From Vanilla planifolia (taxonomy: Eukaryota > Streptophyta > Magnoliopsida > Asparagales > Orchidaceae): 64,000 nucleotides of DNA. Both the position numbers and the translations under genes were made by a program. Below the pieces are notes generated by a model. The model saw only the letters and a list, made by a program, of their open reading frames with translations. It was not told the DNA's origin and did not search any database. The number at the start of each line of letters is the position of its first letter. The first letter of the stretch is position 1. The stretch spans positions 17,158,385 to 17,222,384 of the forward strand of contig CM043870.1 in NCBI GenBank assembly GCA_023846275.1, written 5' to 3'. Positions 37,718 through 53,234 of this stretch are shown piece after piece.

Positions 37718-39813
37718 TTTTTTCATAGAATTCTATTTTCTAATGAATGATAATTTATTTTCACATACTAATGTTAAAAAAGGTAAATTCTTATAAATGA
37801 TATTTTATAATTATCATATTTTTAATCAAGTTTTAATAATAACTTTACGACATTATTGTTAACTTCATAAAATAAAAAATATGGCACATAATATGATGTA
37901 GTAAAATAATAACCTTAATTTAGTTCAATATTGAGCAAAATGGGTTATATGAATTAAAATAAATTAAGGTTAATTTATGTTTATAATGGTATATATATGA
38001 TATGCATAGAATTTTCTCAACATAAAAATATTATATTATAAAATATCAAAAGTATAAAATTATATTATTAATGTTAAATATTATTTATATTTATATATAA
38101 CATATATATCACATCACATAAATATAAAATATTATAATAAAATTATATAGATTATTTATTTATTTTTTTAAGTTTAGGCATAAAAAAGATAATATTAAAT
38201 TAATAGTCATAATATTCTCTAAGTATTTTTAATATTCTAAAATAATAATAATCCTCAAAAAATTTTTATCTTTTATTATTAAAAAATATTATATTTCATT
38301 TACTTTTTATACTTATTAAATTATAAGTTTAATTTTGAAAGTGTAATTCTTATTAAATTATTTTTCTATCTTTTTTCTTTTTATCATGATCGCTCACATA
38401 TTCTCTTTCCTCTCGATCCTATTATCATCTTATTCTTTCTTTACTTTTTATCTTATTATATTATACTTGGCCTCTCTCTCTTCTGCCATTCTCTACTCTG
38501 TCATCTCTCTCTCTCTCTCTCTCTCTATTTTGTTAATTCTTTCGATCGCTTCTATGTTCTCTCTTTTCATTTTCTTTTCATAATTAGTTTTTAATAATTA
38601 GTTTATGATGTTTTTATTAGTTTGATATAATAATAAACATGGTAAATCATATTGATAAAATAAAATAATGACATTGTTTTTGTTTAATATTAAGTAAAAT
38701 AACCTATAATAATCTCTAATTAATTTATTCTTATAATAATATGTATTTTATATTTATAGAATTTTCTAAATATAAAATGTTATTTTACTAAAAATTACTA
38801 ATCTAAAATTATATCCTTAATACGAAATATTATTTATATTTATTATCAAAGTTAAATCATACAAAGAAAATATATTAGGATAATCATTAAATTTATTATT
38901 TAAATAACTTTTTTAATTTTAAGTATGAATAAAATGATATTAAATTTATATTTAAAATATTCTCTATCTATTTTTAATATTCTAAAATAATAATGAATCT
39001 CGAATATTTTTTATGTCTTATTATTATTAAAAGTTATACATTTTTAATTTTTATATTTAATAAATATTATAAGGTTAAATAATAAGAATTTAATTTTTAT
39101 TAAATAAATTTTCTTATTTTTTCCTCTTTATCATAATGTCTCAGATATTGTCTCTTTTCTCTCTCTCCTATTGTCATTCTTTTATCTCTCTCTTCATTCT
39201 TTATCACATTATATTCTTTTTGGCTTCTCTCTCTCCTTTATTCTTCACTATTTTCTCATTTTCTTTCTCTCTCTCTCTCTCTCTGTTTACTTATTTATTT
39301 ATTCGCTGTATCTCATCTATGTTCTCTCTTTTCTTTTTCTTTTTGTTAAATCCTCTCTCATCTCTCTCTATTATTATTTTTCTCTTTATTTTGCTATTAT
39401 TAATTTGTGAATTTCTCCCTCTCAGAGAAAAGTTACCTACATCTCCATCATCTCTTTTTCAACACAAGAACTAACAAATCTCTCATATTACATAGCTTAA
39501 TATATAATATGTTTTATAAATATATATCTTTAGTAATATTGATTGAGTAATTAAATTTTATATTTATAAGAAAATTAATATAATGAAATAAAGTCTTATA
39601 TGTTAATATCTAGAATATGAACAGTAGCATTATGTATAGTTTTTTTTATTAATTATATATAAAAAATATTAATACTATAAACTATTATGACGCATAAAAT
39701 AATCATAAATATTTTTTTCAAAGTGCATATATTAGATAATTTAGAAAAGTTTAGATGTTGTTCGTAATCTTAACGGGTAACAACACAAATATGTTTTTTT
39801 GTCTTATGCATGC
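37718..39813 (+). repeat. Spacer 18 (class I), 2,096 bp
   Basis: Same barcode as unit 17, with no difference found by eye. No gene seen. Confidence 0.9.
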
Positions 39814-39932
39814 ATGTGCGACCATACCAGCATTATGGCACTGGATCTCATTAGAACTCCAAAGTTAAGCATGCTTGGGCGAGAGTAGTATTGGGATGGG
39901 TGACCTCTTGAGAAGTCCTCGTGTTGCACATG
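39814..39932 (+). rRNA. 5S rRNA, unit 18
   Basis: Identical by eye to the reference copy. Start-to-start distance is 2,215 bp. Confidence 0.93.
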
Positions 39933-42028
39933 TTTTTTCATAGAATTCTATTTTCTAATGAATGATAATTTATTTTCACATACTAATGTTAAAAAAGGTA
40001 AATTCTTATAAATGATATTTTATAATTATCATATTTTTAATCAAGTTTTAATAATAACTTTACGACATTATTGTTAACTTCATAAAATAAAAAATATGGC
40101 ACATAATATGATGTAGTAAAATAATAACCTTAATTTAGTTCAATATTGAGCAAAATGGGTTATATGAATTAAAATAAATTAAGGTTAATTTATGTTTATA
40201 ATGGTATATATATGATATGCATAGAATTTTCTCAACATAAAAATATTATATTATAAAATATCAAAAGTATAAAATTATATTATTAATGTTAAATATTATT
40301 TATATTTATATATAACATATATATCACATCACATAAATATAAAATATTATAATAAAATTATATAGATTATTTATTTATTTTTTTAAGTTTAGGCATAAAA
40401 AAGATAATATTAAATTAATAGTCATAATATTCTCTAAGTATTTTTAATATTCTAAAATAATAATAATCCTCAAAAAATTTTTATCTTTTATTATTAAAAA
40501 ATATTATATTTCATTTACTTTTTATACTTATTAAATTATAAGTTTAATTTTGAAAGTGTAATTCTTATTAAATTATTTTTCTATCTTTTTTCTTTTTATC
40601 ATGATCGCTCACATATTCTCTTTCCTCTCGATCCTATTATCATCTTATTCTTTCTTTACTTTTTATCTTATTATATTATACTTGGCCTCTCTCTCTTCTG
40701 CCATTCTCTACTCTGTCATCTCTCTCTCTCTCTCTCTCTCTATTTTGTTAATTCTTTCGATCGCTTCTATGTTCTCTCTTTTCATTTTCTTTTCATAATT
40801 AGTTTTTAATAATTAGTTTATGATGTTTTTATTAGTTTGATATAATAATAAACATGGTAAATCATATTGATAAAATAAAATAATGACATTGTTTTTGTTT
40901 AATATTAAGTAAAATAACCTATAATAATCTCTAATTAATTTATTCTTATAATAATATGTATTTTATATTTATAGAATTTTCTAAATATAAAATGTTATTT
41001 TACTAAAAATTACTAATCTAAAATTATATCCTTAATACGAAATATTATTTATATTTATTATCAAAGTTAAATCATACAAAGAAAATATATTAGGATAATC
41101 ATTAAATTTATTATTTAAATAACTTTTTTAATTTTAAGTATGAATAAAATGATATTAAATTTATATTTAAAATATTCTCTATCTATTTTTAATATTCTAA
41201 AATAATAATGAATCTCGAATATTTTTTATGTCTTATTATTATTAAAAGTTATACATTTTTAATTTTTATATTTAATAAATATTATAAGGTTAAATAATAA
41301 GAATTTAATTTTTATTAAATAAATTTTCTTATTTTTTCCTCTTTATCATAATGTCTCAGATATTGTCTCTTTTCTCTCTCTCCTATTGTCATTCTTTTAT
41401 CTCTCTCTTCATTCTTTATCACATTATATTCTTTTTGGCTTCTCTCTCTCCTTTATTCTTCACTATTTTCTCATTTTCTTTCTCTCTCTCTCTCTCTCTG
41501 TTTACTTATTTATTTATTCGCTGTATCTCATCTATGTTCTCTCTTTTCTTTTTCTTTTTGTTAAATCCTCTCTCATCTCTCTCTATTATTATTTTTCTCT
41601 TTATTTTGCTATTATTAATTTGTGAATTTCTCCCTCTCAGAGAAAAGTTACCTACATCTCCATCATCTCTTTTTCAACACAAGAACTAACAAATCTCTCA
41701 TATTACATAGCTTAATATATAATATGTTTTATAAATATATATCTTTAGTAATATTGATTGAGTAATTAAATTTTATATTTATAAGAAAATTAATATAATG
41801 AAATAAAGTCTTATATGTTAATATCTAGAATATGAACAGTAGCATTATGTATAGTTTTTTTTATTAATTATATATAAAAAATATTAATACTATAAACTAT
41901 TATGACGCATAAAATAATCATAAATATTTTTTTCAAAGTGCATATATTAGATAATTTAGAAAAGTTTAGATGTTGTTCGTAATCTTAACGGGTAACAACA
42001 CAAATATGTTTTTTTGTCTTATGCATGC
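39933..42028 (+). repeat. Spacer 19 (class I), 2,096 bp
   Basis: Same barcode as units 17 and 18. No gene seen. Confidence 0.9.
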
Positions 42029-42147
42029 ATGTGCGACCATACCAGCATTATGGCACTGGATCTCATTAGAACTCCAAAGTTAAGCATGCTTGGGCGAGAG
42101 TAGTATTGGGATGGGTGACCTCTTGAGAAGTCCTCGTGTTGCACATG
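42029..42147 (+). rRNA. 5S rRNA, unit 19
   Basis: Identical by eye to the reference copy. Start-to-start distance is 2,215 bp. Confidence 0.93.
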
Positions 42148-44245
42148 TTTTTTCATAGAATTCTATTTTCTAATGAATGATAATTTATTTTCACATACTA
42201 ATGTTAAAAAAGGTAAATTCTTATAAATGATATTTTATAATTATCATATTTTTAATCAAGTTTTAATAATAACTTTACGACATTATTGTTAACTTCATAA
42301 AATAAAAAATATGGCACATAATATGATGTAGTAAAATAATAACCTTAATTTAGTTCAATATTGAGCAAAATGGGTTATATGAATTAAAATAAATTAAGGT
42401 TAATTTATGTTTATAATGGTATATATATGATATGCATAGAATTTTCTCAACATAAAAATATTATATTATAAAATATCAAAAGTATAAAATTATATTATTA
42501 ATGTTAAATATTATTTATATTTATATATAACATATATATCACATCACATAAATATAAAATATTATAATAAAATTATATAGATTATTTATTTATTTTTTTA
42601 AGTTTAGGCATAAAAAAGATAATATTAAATTAATAGTCATAATATTCTCTAAGTATTTTTAATATTCTAAAATAATAATAATCCTCAAAAAATTTTTATC
42701 TTTTATTATTAAAAAATATTATATTTCATTTACTTTTTATACTTATTAAATTATAAGTTTAATTTTGAAAGTGTAATTCTTATTAAATTATTTTTCTATC
42801 TTTTTTCTTTTTATCATGATCGCTCACATATTCTCTTTCCTCTCGATCCTATTATCATCTTATTCTTTCTTTACTTTTTATCTTATTATATTATACTTGG
42901 CCTCTCTCTCTTCTGCCATTCTCTACTCTGTCATCTCTCTCTCTCTCTCTCTCTCTCTATTTTGTTAATTCTTTCGATCGCTTCTATGTTCTCTCTTTTC
43001 ATTTTCTTTTCATAATTAGTTTTTAATAATTAGTTTATGATGTTTTTATTAGTTTGATATAATAATAAACATGGTAAATCATATTGATAAAATAAAATAA
43101 TGACATTGTTTTTGTTTAATATTAAGTAAAATAACCTATAATAATCTCTAATTAATTTATTCTTATAATAATATGTATTTTATATTTATAGAATTTTCTA
43201 AATATAAAATGTTATTTTACTAAAAATTACTAATCTAAAATTATATCCTTAATACGAAATATTATTTATATTTATTATCAAAGTTAAATCATACAAAGAA
43301 AATATATTAGGATAATCATTAAATTTATTGTTTAAATAACTTTTTTAATTTTAAGTATGAATAAAATGATATTAAATTTATATTTAAAATATTCTCTATC
43401 TATTTTTAATATTCTAAAATAATAATGAATCTCGAATATTTTTTATGTCTTATTATTATTAAAAGTTATACATTTTTAATTTTTATATTTAATAAATATT
43501 ATAAGGTTAAATAATAAGAATTTAATTTTTATTAAATAAATTTTCTTATTTTTTCCTCTTTATCATAATGTCTCAGATATTGTCTCTTTTCTCTCTCTCC
43601 TATTGTCATTCTTTTATCTCTCTCTTCATTCTTTATCACATTATATTCTTTTTGGCTTCTCTCTCTCCTTTATTTTTCACTATTTTCTCATTTTCTTTCT
43701 CTCTCTCTCTCTCTCTGTTTACTTATTTATTTATTCGCTGTATCTCATCTATGTTCTCTCTTTTCTTTTTCTTTTTGTTAAATCCTCTCTCATCTCTCTC
43801 TATTATTATTTTTCTCTTTATTTTGCTATTATTAATTTGTGAATTTCTCCCTCTCAGAGAAAAGTTACCTACATCTCCATCATCTCTTTTTCAACACAAG
43901 AACTAACAAATCTCTCATATTACATAGCTTAATATATAATATGTTTTATAAATATATATCTTTAGTAATATTGATTGAGTAATTAAATTTTATATTTATA
44001 AGAAAATTAATATAATGAAATAAAGTCTTATATGTTAATATCTAGAATATGAACAGTAGCATTATGTATAGTTTTTTTTATTAATTATATATAAAAAATA
44101 TTAATACTATAAACTATTATGACGCATAAAATAATCATAAATATTTTTTTCAAAGTGCATATATTAGATAATTTAGAAAAGTTTAGATGTTGTTCGTAAT
44201 CTTAACGGGTAACAACACAAATATGTTTTTTTGTCTTATGCATGC
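42148..44245 (+). repeat. Spacer 20 (class I), 2,098 bp
   Basis: Barcode: 233 G, 587 A, CT-A 12, 1193 G, 1538 T, CT-B 9, 1920 T, as in units 3 and 6. Left end of duplicated block 2. No gene seen. Confidence 0.9.
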
Positions 44246-44364
44246 ATGTGCGACCATACCAGCATTATGGCACTGGATCTCATTAGAACTCCAAAGTTAA
44301 GCATGCTTGGGCGAGAGTAGTATTGGGATGGGTGACCTCTTGAGAAGTCCTCGTGTTGCACATG
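44246..44364 (+). rRNA. 5S rRNA, unit 20
   Basis: Identical by eye to the reference copy. Start-to-start distance is 2,217 bp. Confidence 0.93.
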
Positions 44365-45146
44365 TTTTTTCATAGAATTCTATTTTCTAATGAATGATAA
44401 TTTATTTTCACATACTAATGTTAAAAAAGGTAAATTCTTATAAATGATATTTTATAATTATCATATTTTTAATCAAGTTTTAATAATAACTTTACGACAT
44501 TATTGTTAACTTCATAAAATAAAAAATATGGCACATAATATGATGTAGTAAAATAATAACCTTAATTTAGTTCAATATTGAGCAAAATGGCTTATATGAA
44601 TTAAAATAAATTAAGGTTAATTTATGTTTATAATGGTATATATATGATATGCATAGAATTTTCTCAACATAAAAATATTATATTATAAAATATCAAAAGT
44701 ATAAAATTATATTATTAATGTTAAATATTATTTATATTTATATATAACATATATATCACATCACATAAATATAAAATATTATAATAAAATTATATAGATT
44801 ATTTATTTATTTTTTTAAGTTTAGGCATAAAAAAGATAATATTAAATTAATAGTCATAATATTCTCTAAGTATTTTTAATATTCTAAAATAATAATAATC
44901 CTCAAAAAATTTTTATCTTTTATTATTAAAAAATATTATATTTCATTTACTTTTTATACTTATTAAATTATAAGTTTAATTTTGAAAGTGTAATTCTTAT
45001 TAAATTATTTTTCTATCTTTTTTCTTTTTATCATGATCGCTCACATATTCTCTTTCCTCTCGATCCTATTATCATCTTATTCTTTCTTTACTTTTTATCT
45101 TATTATATTATACTTGGCCTCTCTCTCTTCTGCCATTCTCTACTCT

Positions 45147-45185
<39 letters not shown>

Positions 45186-46472
45186 ATTTTGTTAATTCTT
45201 TCGATCGCTTCTATGTTCTCTCTTTTCATTTTCTTTTCATAATTAGTTTTTAATAATTAGTTTATGATGTTTTTATTAGTTTGATATAATAATAAACATG
45301 GTAAATCATATTGATAAAATAAAATAATGACATTGTTTTTGTTTAATATTAAGTAAAATAACCTATAATAATCTCTAATTAATTTATTCTTATAATAATA
45401 TGTATTTTATATTTATAGAATTTTCTAAATATAAAATGTTATTTTACTAAAAATTACTAATCTAAAATTATATCCTTAATACGAAATATTATTTATATTT
45501 ATTATCAAAGTTAAATCATACAAAGAAAATATATTAGGATAATCATTAAATTTATTATTTAAATAACTTTTTTAATTTTAAGTATGAATAAAATGATATT
45601 AAATTTATATTTAAAATATTCTCTATCTATTTTTAATATTCTAAAATAATAATGAATCTCGAATATTTTTTATGTCTTATTATTATTAAAAGTTATACAT
45701 TTTTAATTTTTATATTTAATAAATATTATAAGGTTAAATAATAAGAATTTAATTTTTATTAAATAAATTTTCTTATTTTTTCCTCTTTATCATAATGTCT
45801 CAGATATTGTCTCTTTTCTCTCTCTCCTATTGTCATTCTTTTATCTCTCTCTTCATTCTTTATCACATTATATTCTTTTTGGCTTCTCTCTCTCCTTTAT
45901 TCTTCACTATTTTCTCATTTTCTTTCTCTCTCTCTCTCTCTCTGTTTACTTATTTATTTATTCGCTGTATCTCATCTATGTTCTCTCTTTTCTTTTTCTT
46001 TTTGTTAAATCCTCTCTCATCTCTCTCTATTATTATTTTTCTCTTTATTTTGCTATTATTAATTTGTGAATTTCTCCCTCTCAGAGAAAAGTTACCTACA
46101 TCTCCATCATCTCTTTTTCAACACAAGAACTAACAAATCTCTCATATTACATAGCTTAATATATAATATGTTTTATAAATATATATCTTTAGTAATATTG
46201 ATTGAGTAATTAAATTTTATATTTATAAGAAAATTAATATAATGAAATAAAGTCTTATATGTTAATATCTAGAATATGAACAGTAGCATTATGTATAGTT
46301 TTTTTTATTAATTATATATAAAAAATATTAATACTATAAACTATTATGACGCATAAAATAATCATAAATATTTTTTTCAAAGTGCATATATTAGATAATT
46401 TAGAAAAGTTTAGATGTTGTTCGTAATCTTAACGGGTAACAACACAAATATGTTTTTTTGTCTTATGCATGC
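44365..46472 (+). repeat. Spacer 21 (class I), 2,108 bp, expanded CT-A
   Basis: Barcode: 233 C, 587 A, long CT-A as in unit 7 but with one C to T near 45184, CT-B 9, 1920 T. The point change must postdate the split from unit 7. No gene seen. Confidence 0.9.
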
Positions 46473-46591
46473 ATGTGCGACCATACCAGCATTATGGCAC
46501 TGGATCTCATTAGAACTCCAAAGTTAAGCATGCTTGGGCGAGAGTAGTATTGGGATGGGTGACCTCTTGAGAAGTCCTCGTGTTGCACATG
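46473..46591 (+). rRNA. 5S rRNA, unit 21
   Basis: Identical by eye to the reference copy. Start-to-start distance is 2,227 bp. Confidence 0.93.
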
Positions 46592-48687
46592 TTTTTTCAT
46601 AGAATTCTATTTTCTAATGAATGATAATTTATTTTCACATACTAATGTTAAAAAAGGTAAATTCTTATAAATGATATTTTATAATTATCATATTTTTAAT
46701 CAAGTTTTAATAATAACTTTACGACATTATTGTTAACTTCATAAAATAAAAAATATGGCACATAATATGATGTAGTAAAATAATAACCTTAATTTAGTTC
46801 AATATTGAGCAAAATGGCTTATATGAATTAAAATAAATTAAGGTTAATTTATGTTTATAATGGTATATATATGATATGCATAGAATTTTCTCAACATAAA
46901 AATATTATATTATAAAATATCAAAAGTATAAAATTATATTATTAATGTTAAATATTATTTATATTTATATATAACATATATATCACATCACATAAATATA
47001 AAATATTATAATAAAATTATATAGATTATTTATTTATTTTTTTAAGTTTAGGCATAAAAAAGATAATATTAAATTAATAGTCATAATATTCTCTAAGTAT
47101 TTTTAATATTCTAAAATAATAATAATCCTCAAAAAATTTTTATCTTTTATTATTAAAAAATATTATATTTCATTTACTTTTTATACTTATTAAATTATAA
47201 GTTTAATTTTGAAAGTGTAATTCTTATTAAATTATTTTTCTATCTTTTTTCTTTTTATCATGATCGCTCACATATTCTCTTTCCTCTCGATCCTATTATC
47301 ATCTTATTCTTTCTTTACTTTTTATCTTATTATATTATACTTGGCCTCTCTCTCTTCTGCCATTCTCTACTCTGTCATCTCTCTCTCTCTCTCTCTCTCT
47401 ATTTTGTTAATTCTTTCGATCGCTTCTATGTTCTCTCTTTTCATTTTCTTTTCATAATTAGTTTTTAATAATTAGTTTATGATGTTTTTATTAGTTTGAT
47501 ATAATAATAAACATGGTAAATCATATTGATAAAATAAAATAATGACATTGTTTTTGTTTAATATTAAGTAAAATAACCTATAATAATCTCTAATTAATTT
47601 ATTCTTATAATAATATGTATTTTATATTTATAGAATTTTCTAAATATAAAATGTTATTTTACTAAAAATTACTAATCTAAAATTATATCCTTAATACGAA
47701 ATATTATTTATATTTATTATCAAAGTTAAATCATACAAAGAAAATATATTAGGATAATCATTAAATTTATTATTTAAATAACTTTTTTAATTTTAAGTAT
47801 GAATAAAATGATATTAAATTTATATTTAAAATATTCTCTATCTATTTTTAATATTCTAAAATAATAATGAATCTCGAATATTTTTTATGTCTTATTATTA
47901 TTAAAAGTTATACATTTTTAATTTTTATATTTAATAAATATTATAAGGTTAAATAATAAGAATTTAATTTTTATTAAATAAATTTTCTTATTTTTTCCTC
48001 TTTATCATAATGTCTCAGATATTGTCTCTTTTCTCTCTCTCCTATTGTCATTCTTTTATCTCTCTCTTCATTCTTTATCACATTATATTCTTTTTGGCTT
48101 CTCTCTCTCCTTTATTCTTCACTATTTTCTCATTTTCTTTCTCTCTCTCTCTCTCTCTGTTTACTTATTTATTTATTCGCTGTATCTCATCTATGTTCTC
48201 TCTTTTCTTTTTCTTTTTGTTAAATCCTCTCTCATCTCTCTCTATTATTATTTTTCTCTTTATTTTGCTATTATTAATTTGTGAATTTCTCCCTCTCAGA
48301 GAAAAGTTACCTACATCTCCATCATCTCTTTTTCAACACAAGAACTAACAAATCTCTCATATTACATAGCTTAATATATAATATGTTTTATAAATATATA
48401 TCTTTAGTAATATTGATTGAGTAATTAAATTTTATATTTATAAGAAAATTAATATAATGAAATAAAGTCTTATATGTTAATATCTAGAATATGAACAGTA
48501 GCATTATGTATAGTTTTTTTTATTAATTATATATAAAAAATATTAATACTATAAACTATTATGACGCATAAAATAATCATAAATATTTTTTTCAAAGTGC
48601 ATATATTAGATAATTTAGAAAAGTTTAGATGTTGTTCGTAATCTTAACGGGTAACAACACAAATATGTTTTTTTGTCTTATGCATGC
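46592..48687 (+). repeat. Spacer 22 (class I), 2,096 bp
   Basis: Barcode: 233 C, 587 A, CT-A 11, CT-B 9, 1920 T, as in unit 8. No gene seen. Confidence 0.9.
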
Positions 48688-48806
48688 ATGTGCGACCATA
48701 CCAGCATTATGGCACTGGATCTCATTAGAACTCCAAAGTTAAGCATGCTTGGGCGAGAGTAGTATTGGGATGGGTGACCTCTTGAGAAGTCCTCGTGTTG
48801 CACATG
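48688..48806 (+). rRNA. 5S rRNA, unit 22
   Basis: Identical by eye to the reference copy. Start-to-start distance is 2,215 bp. Confidence 0.93.
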
Positions 48807-50902
48807 TTTTTTCATAGAATTCTATTTTCTAATGAATGATAATTTATTTTCACATACTAATGTTAAAAAAGGTAAATTCTTATAAATGATATTTTATAAT
48901 TATCATATTTTTAATCAAGTTTTAATAATAACTTTACGACATTATTGTTAACTTCATAAAATAAAAAATATGGCACATAATATGATGTAGTAAAATAATA
49001 ACCTTAATTTAGTTCAATATTGAGCAAAATGGGTTATATGAATTAAAATAAATTAAGGTTAATTTATGTTTATAATGGTATATATATGATATGCATAGAA
49101 TTTTCTCAACATAAAAATATTATATTATAAAATATCAAAAGTATAAAATTATATTATTAATGTTAAATATTATTTATATTTATATATAACATATATATCA
49201 CATCACATAAATATAAAATATTATAATAAAATTATATAGATTATTTATTTATTTTTTTAAGTTTAGGCATAAAAAAGATAATATTAAATTAATAGTCATA
49301 ATATTCTCTAAGTATTTTTAATATTCTAAAATAATAATAATCCTCAAAAAATTTTTATCTTTTATTATTAAAAAATATTATATTTCGTTTACTTTTTATA
49401 CTTATTAAATTATAAGTTTAATTTTGAAAGTGTAATTCTTATTAAATTATTTTTCTATCTTTTTTCTTTTTATCATGATCGCTCACATATTCTCTTTCCT
49501 CTCGATCCTATTATCATCTTATTCTTTCTTTACTTTTTATCTTATTATATTATACTTGGCCTCTCTCTCTTCTGCCATTCTCTACTCTGTCATCTCTCTC
49601 TCTCTCTCTCTCTCTATTTTGTTAATTCTTTCGATCGCTTCTATGTTCTCTCTTTTCATTTTCTTTTCATAATTAGTTTTTAATAATTAGTTTATGATGT
49701 TTTTATTAGTTTGATATAATAATAAACATGGTAAATCATATTGATAAAATAAAATAATGACATTGTTTTTGTTTAATATTAAGTAAAATAACCTATAATA
49801 ATCTCTAATTAATTTATTCTTATAATAATATGTATTTTATATTTATAGAATTTTCTAAATATAAAATGTTATTTTACTAAAAATTACTAATCTAAAATTA
49901 TATCCTTAATACGAAATATTATTTATATTTATTATCAAAGTTAAATCATACAAAGAAAATATATTAGGATAATCATTAAATTTATTATTTAAATAACTTT
50001 TTTAATTTTAAGTATGAATAAAATGATATTAAATTTATATTTAAAATATTCTCTATCTATTTTTAATATTCTAAAATAATAATGAATCTCGAATATTTTT
50101 TATGTCTTATTATTATTAAAAGTTATACATTTTTAATTTTTATATTTAATAAATATTATAAGGTTAAATAATAAGAATTTAATTTTTATTAAATAAATTT
50201 TCTTATTTTTTCCTCTTTATCATAATGTCTCAGATATTGTCTCTTTTCTCTCTCTCCTATTGTCATTCTTTTATCTCTCTCTTCATTCTTTATCACATTA
50301 TATTCTTTTTGGCTTCTCTCTCTCCTTTATTCTTCACTATTTTCTCATTTTCTTTCTCTCTCTCTCTCTCTCTGTTTACTTATTTATTTATTCGCTGTAT
50401 CTCATCTATGTTCTCTCTTTTCTTTTTCTTTTTGTTAAATCCTCTCTCATCTCTCTCTATTATTATTTTTCTCTTTATTTTGCTATTATTAATTTGTGAA
50501 TTTCTCCCTCTCAGAGAAAAGTTACCTACATCTCCATCATCTCTTTTTCAACACAAGAACTAACAAATCTCTCATATTACATAGCTTAATATATAATATG
50601 TTTTATAAATATATATCTTTAGTAATATTGATTGAGTAATTAAATTTTATATTTATAAGAAAATTAATATAATGAAATAAAGTCTTATATGTTAATATCT
50701 AGAATATGAACAGCAGCATTATGTATAGTTTTTTTTATTAATTATATATAAAAAATATTAATACTATAAACTATTATGACGCATAAAATAATCATAAATA
50801 TTTTTTTCAAAGTGCATATATTAGATAATTTAGAAAAGTTTAGATGTTGTTCGTAATCTTAACGGGTAACAACACAAATATGTTTTTTTGTCTTATGCAT
50901 GC
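48807..50902 (+). repeat. Spacer 23 (class II), 2,096 bp
   Basis: Barcode: 233 G, 587 G, CT-A 11, CT-B 9, 1920 C. It matches unit 9 except for G at 587, which could be a small conversion from a class II neighbour. No gene seen. Confidence 0.9.
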
Positions 50903-51021
50903 ATGTGCGACCATACCAGCATTATGGCACTGGATCTCATTAGAACTCCAAAGTTAAGCATGCTTGGGCGAGAGTAGTATTGGGATGGGTGACCTCTTGA
51001 GAAGTCCTCGTGTTGCACATG
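50903..51021 (+). rRNA. 5S rRNA, unit 23
   Basis: Identical by eye to the reference copy. Start-to-start distance is 2,215 bp. Confidence 0.93.
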
Positions 51022-53115
51022 TTTTTTCATAGAATTCTATTTTCTAATGAATGATAATTTATTTTCACATACTAATGTTAAAAAAGGTAAATTCTTATAA
51101 ATGATATTTTATAATTATCATATTTTTAATCAAGTTTTAATAATAACTTTACGACATTATTGTTAACTTCATAAAATAAAAAATATGGCACATAATATGA
51201 TGTAGTAAAATAATAACCTTAATTTAGTTCAATATTGAGCAAAATGGGTTATATGAATTAAAATAAATTAAGGTTAATTTATGTTTATAATGGTATATAT
51301 ATGATATGCATAGAATTTTCTCAACATAAAAATATTATATTATAAAATATCAAAAGTATAAAATTATATTATTAATGTTAAATATTATTTATATTTATAT
51401 ATAACATATATATCACATCACATAAATATAAAATATTATAATAAAATTATATAGATTATTTATTTATTTTTTTAAGTTTAGGCATAAAAAAGATAATATT
51501 AAATTAATAGTCATAATATTCTCTAAGTATTTTTAATATTCTAAAATAATAATAATCCTCAAAAAATTTTTATCTTTTATTATTAAAAAATATTATATTT
51601 CGTTTACTTTTTATACTTATTAAATTATAAGTTTAATTTTGAAAGTGTAATTCTTATTAAATTATTTTTCTATCTTTTTTCTTTTTATCATGATCGCTCA
51701 CATATTCTCTTTCCTCTCGATCCTATTATCATCTTATTCTTTCTTTACTTTTTATCTTATTATATTATACTTGGCCTCTCTCTCTTCTGCCATTCTCTAC
51801 TCTGTCATCTCTCTCTCTCTCTCTCTCTCTATTTTGTTAATTCTTTCGATCGCTTCTATGTTCTCTCTTTTCATTTTCTTTTCATAATTAGTTTTTAATA
51901 ATTAGTTTATGATGTTTTTATTAGTTTGATATAATAATAAACATGGTAAATCATATTGATAAAATAAAATAATGACATTGTTTTTGTTTAATATTAAGTA
52001 AAATAACCTATAATAATCTCTAATTAATTTATTCTTATAATAATATGTATTTTATATTTATAGAATTTTCTAAATATAAAATGTTATTTTACTAAAAATT
52101 ACTAATCTAAAATTATATCCTTAATACGAAATATTATTTATATTTATTATCAAAGTTAAATCATACAAAGAAAATATATTAGGATAATCATTAAATTTAT
52201 TATTTAAATAACTTTTTTAATTTTAAGTATGAATAAAATGATATTAAATTTATATTTAAAATATTCTCTATCTATTTTTAATATTCTAAAATAATAATGA
52301 ATCTCGAATATTTTTTATGTCTTATTATTATTAAAAGTTATACATTTTTAATTTTTATATTTAATAAATATTATAAGGTTAAATAATAAGAATTTAATTT
52401 TTATTAAATAAATTTTCTTATTTTTTCCTCTTTATCATAATGTCTCAGATATTGTCTCTTTTCTCTCTCTCCTATTGTCATTCTTTTATCTCTCTTCATT
52501 CTTTATCACATTATATTCTTTTTGGCTTCTCTCTCTCCTTTATTCTTCACTATTTTCTCATTTTCTTTCTCTCTCTCTCTCTCTCTGTTTACTTATTTAT
52601 TTATTCGCTGTATCTCATCTATGTTCTCTCTTTTCTTTTTCTTTTTGTTAAATCCTCTCTCATCTCTCTCTATTATTATTTTTCTCTTTATTTTGCTATT
52701 ATTAATTTGTGAATTTCTCCCTCTCAGAGAAAAGTTACCTACATCTCCATCATCTCTTTTTCAACACAAGAACTAACAAATCTCTCATATTACATAGCTT
52801 AATATATAATATGTTTTATAAATATATATCTTTAGTAATATTGATTGAGTAATTAAATTTTATATTTATAAGAAAATTAATATAATGAAATAAAGTCTTA
52901 TATGTTAATATCTAGAATATGAACAGTAGCATTATGTATAGTTTTTTTTATTAATTATATATAAAAAATATTAATACTATAAACTATTATGACGCATAAA
53001 ATAATCATAAATATTTTTTTCAAAGTGCATATATTAGATAATTTAGAAAAGTTTAGATGTTGTTCGTAATCTTAACGGGTAACAACACAAATATGTTTTT
53101 TTGTCTTATGCATGC
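51022..53115 (+). repeat. Spacer 24 (class II), 2,094 bp, shortest
   Basis: Barcode: 233 G, 587 G, CT-A 11, CT-B 9, 1920 T, as in unit 10. One CT is missing from a short CT run near 52490 in half B, making this the shortest unit (2,213 bp). No gene seen. Confidence 0.9.
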
Positions 53116-53234
53116 ATGTGCGACCATACCAGCATTATGGCACTGGATCTCATTAGAACTCCAAAGTTAAGCATGCTTGGGCGAGAGTAGTATTGGGATG
53201 GGTGACCTCTTGAGAAGTCCTCGTGTTGCACATG
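53116..53234 (+). rRNA. 5S rRNA, unit 24
   Basis: Identical by eye to the reference copy. Start-to-start distance is 2,213 bp, the shortest in the window. Confidence 0.93.
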
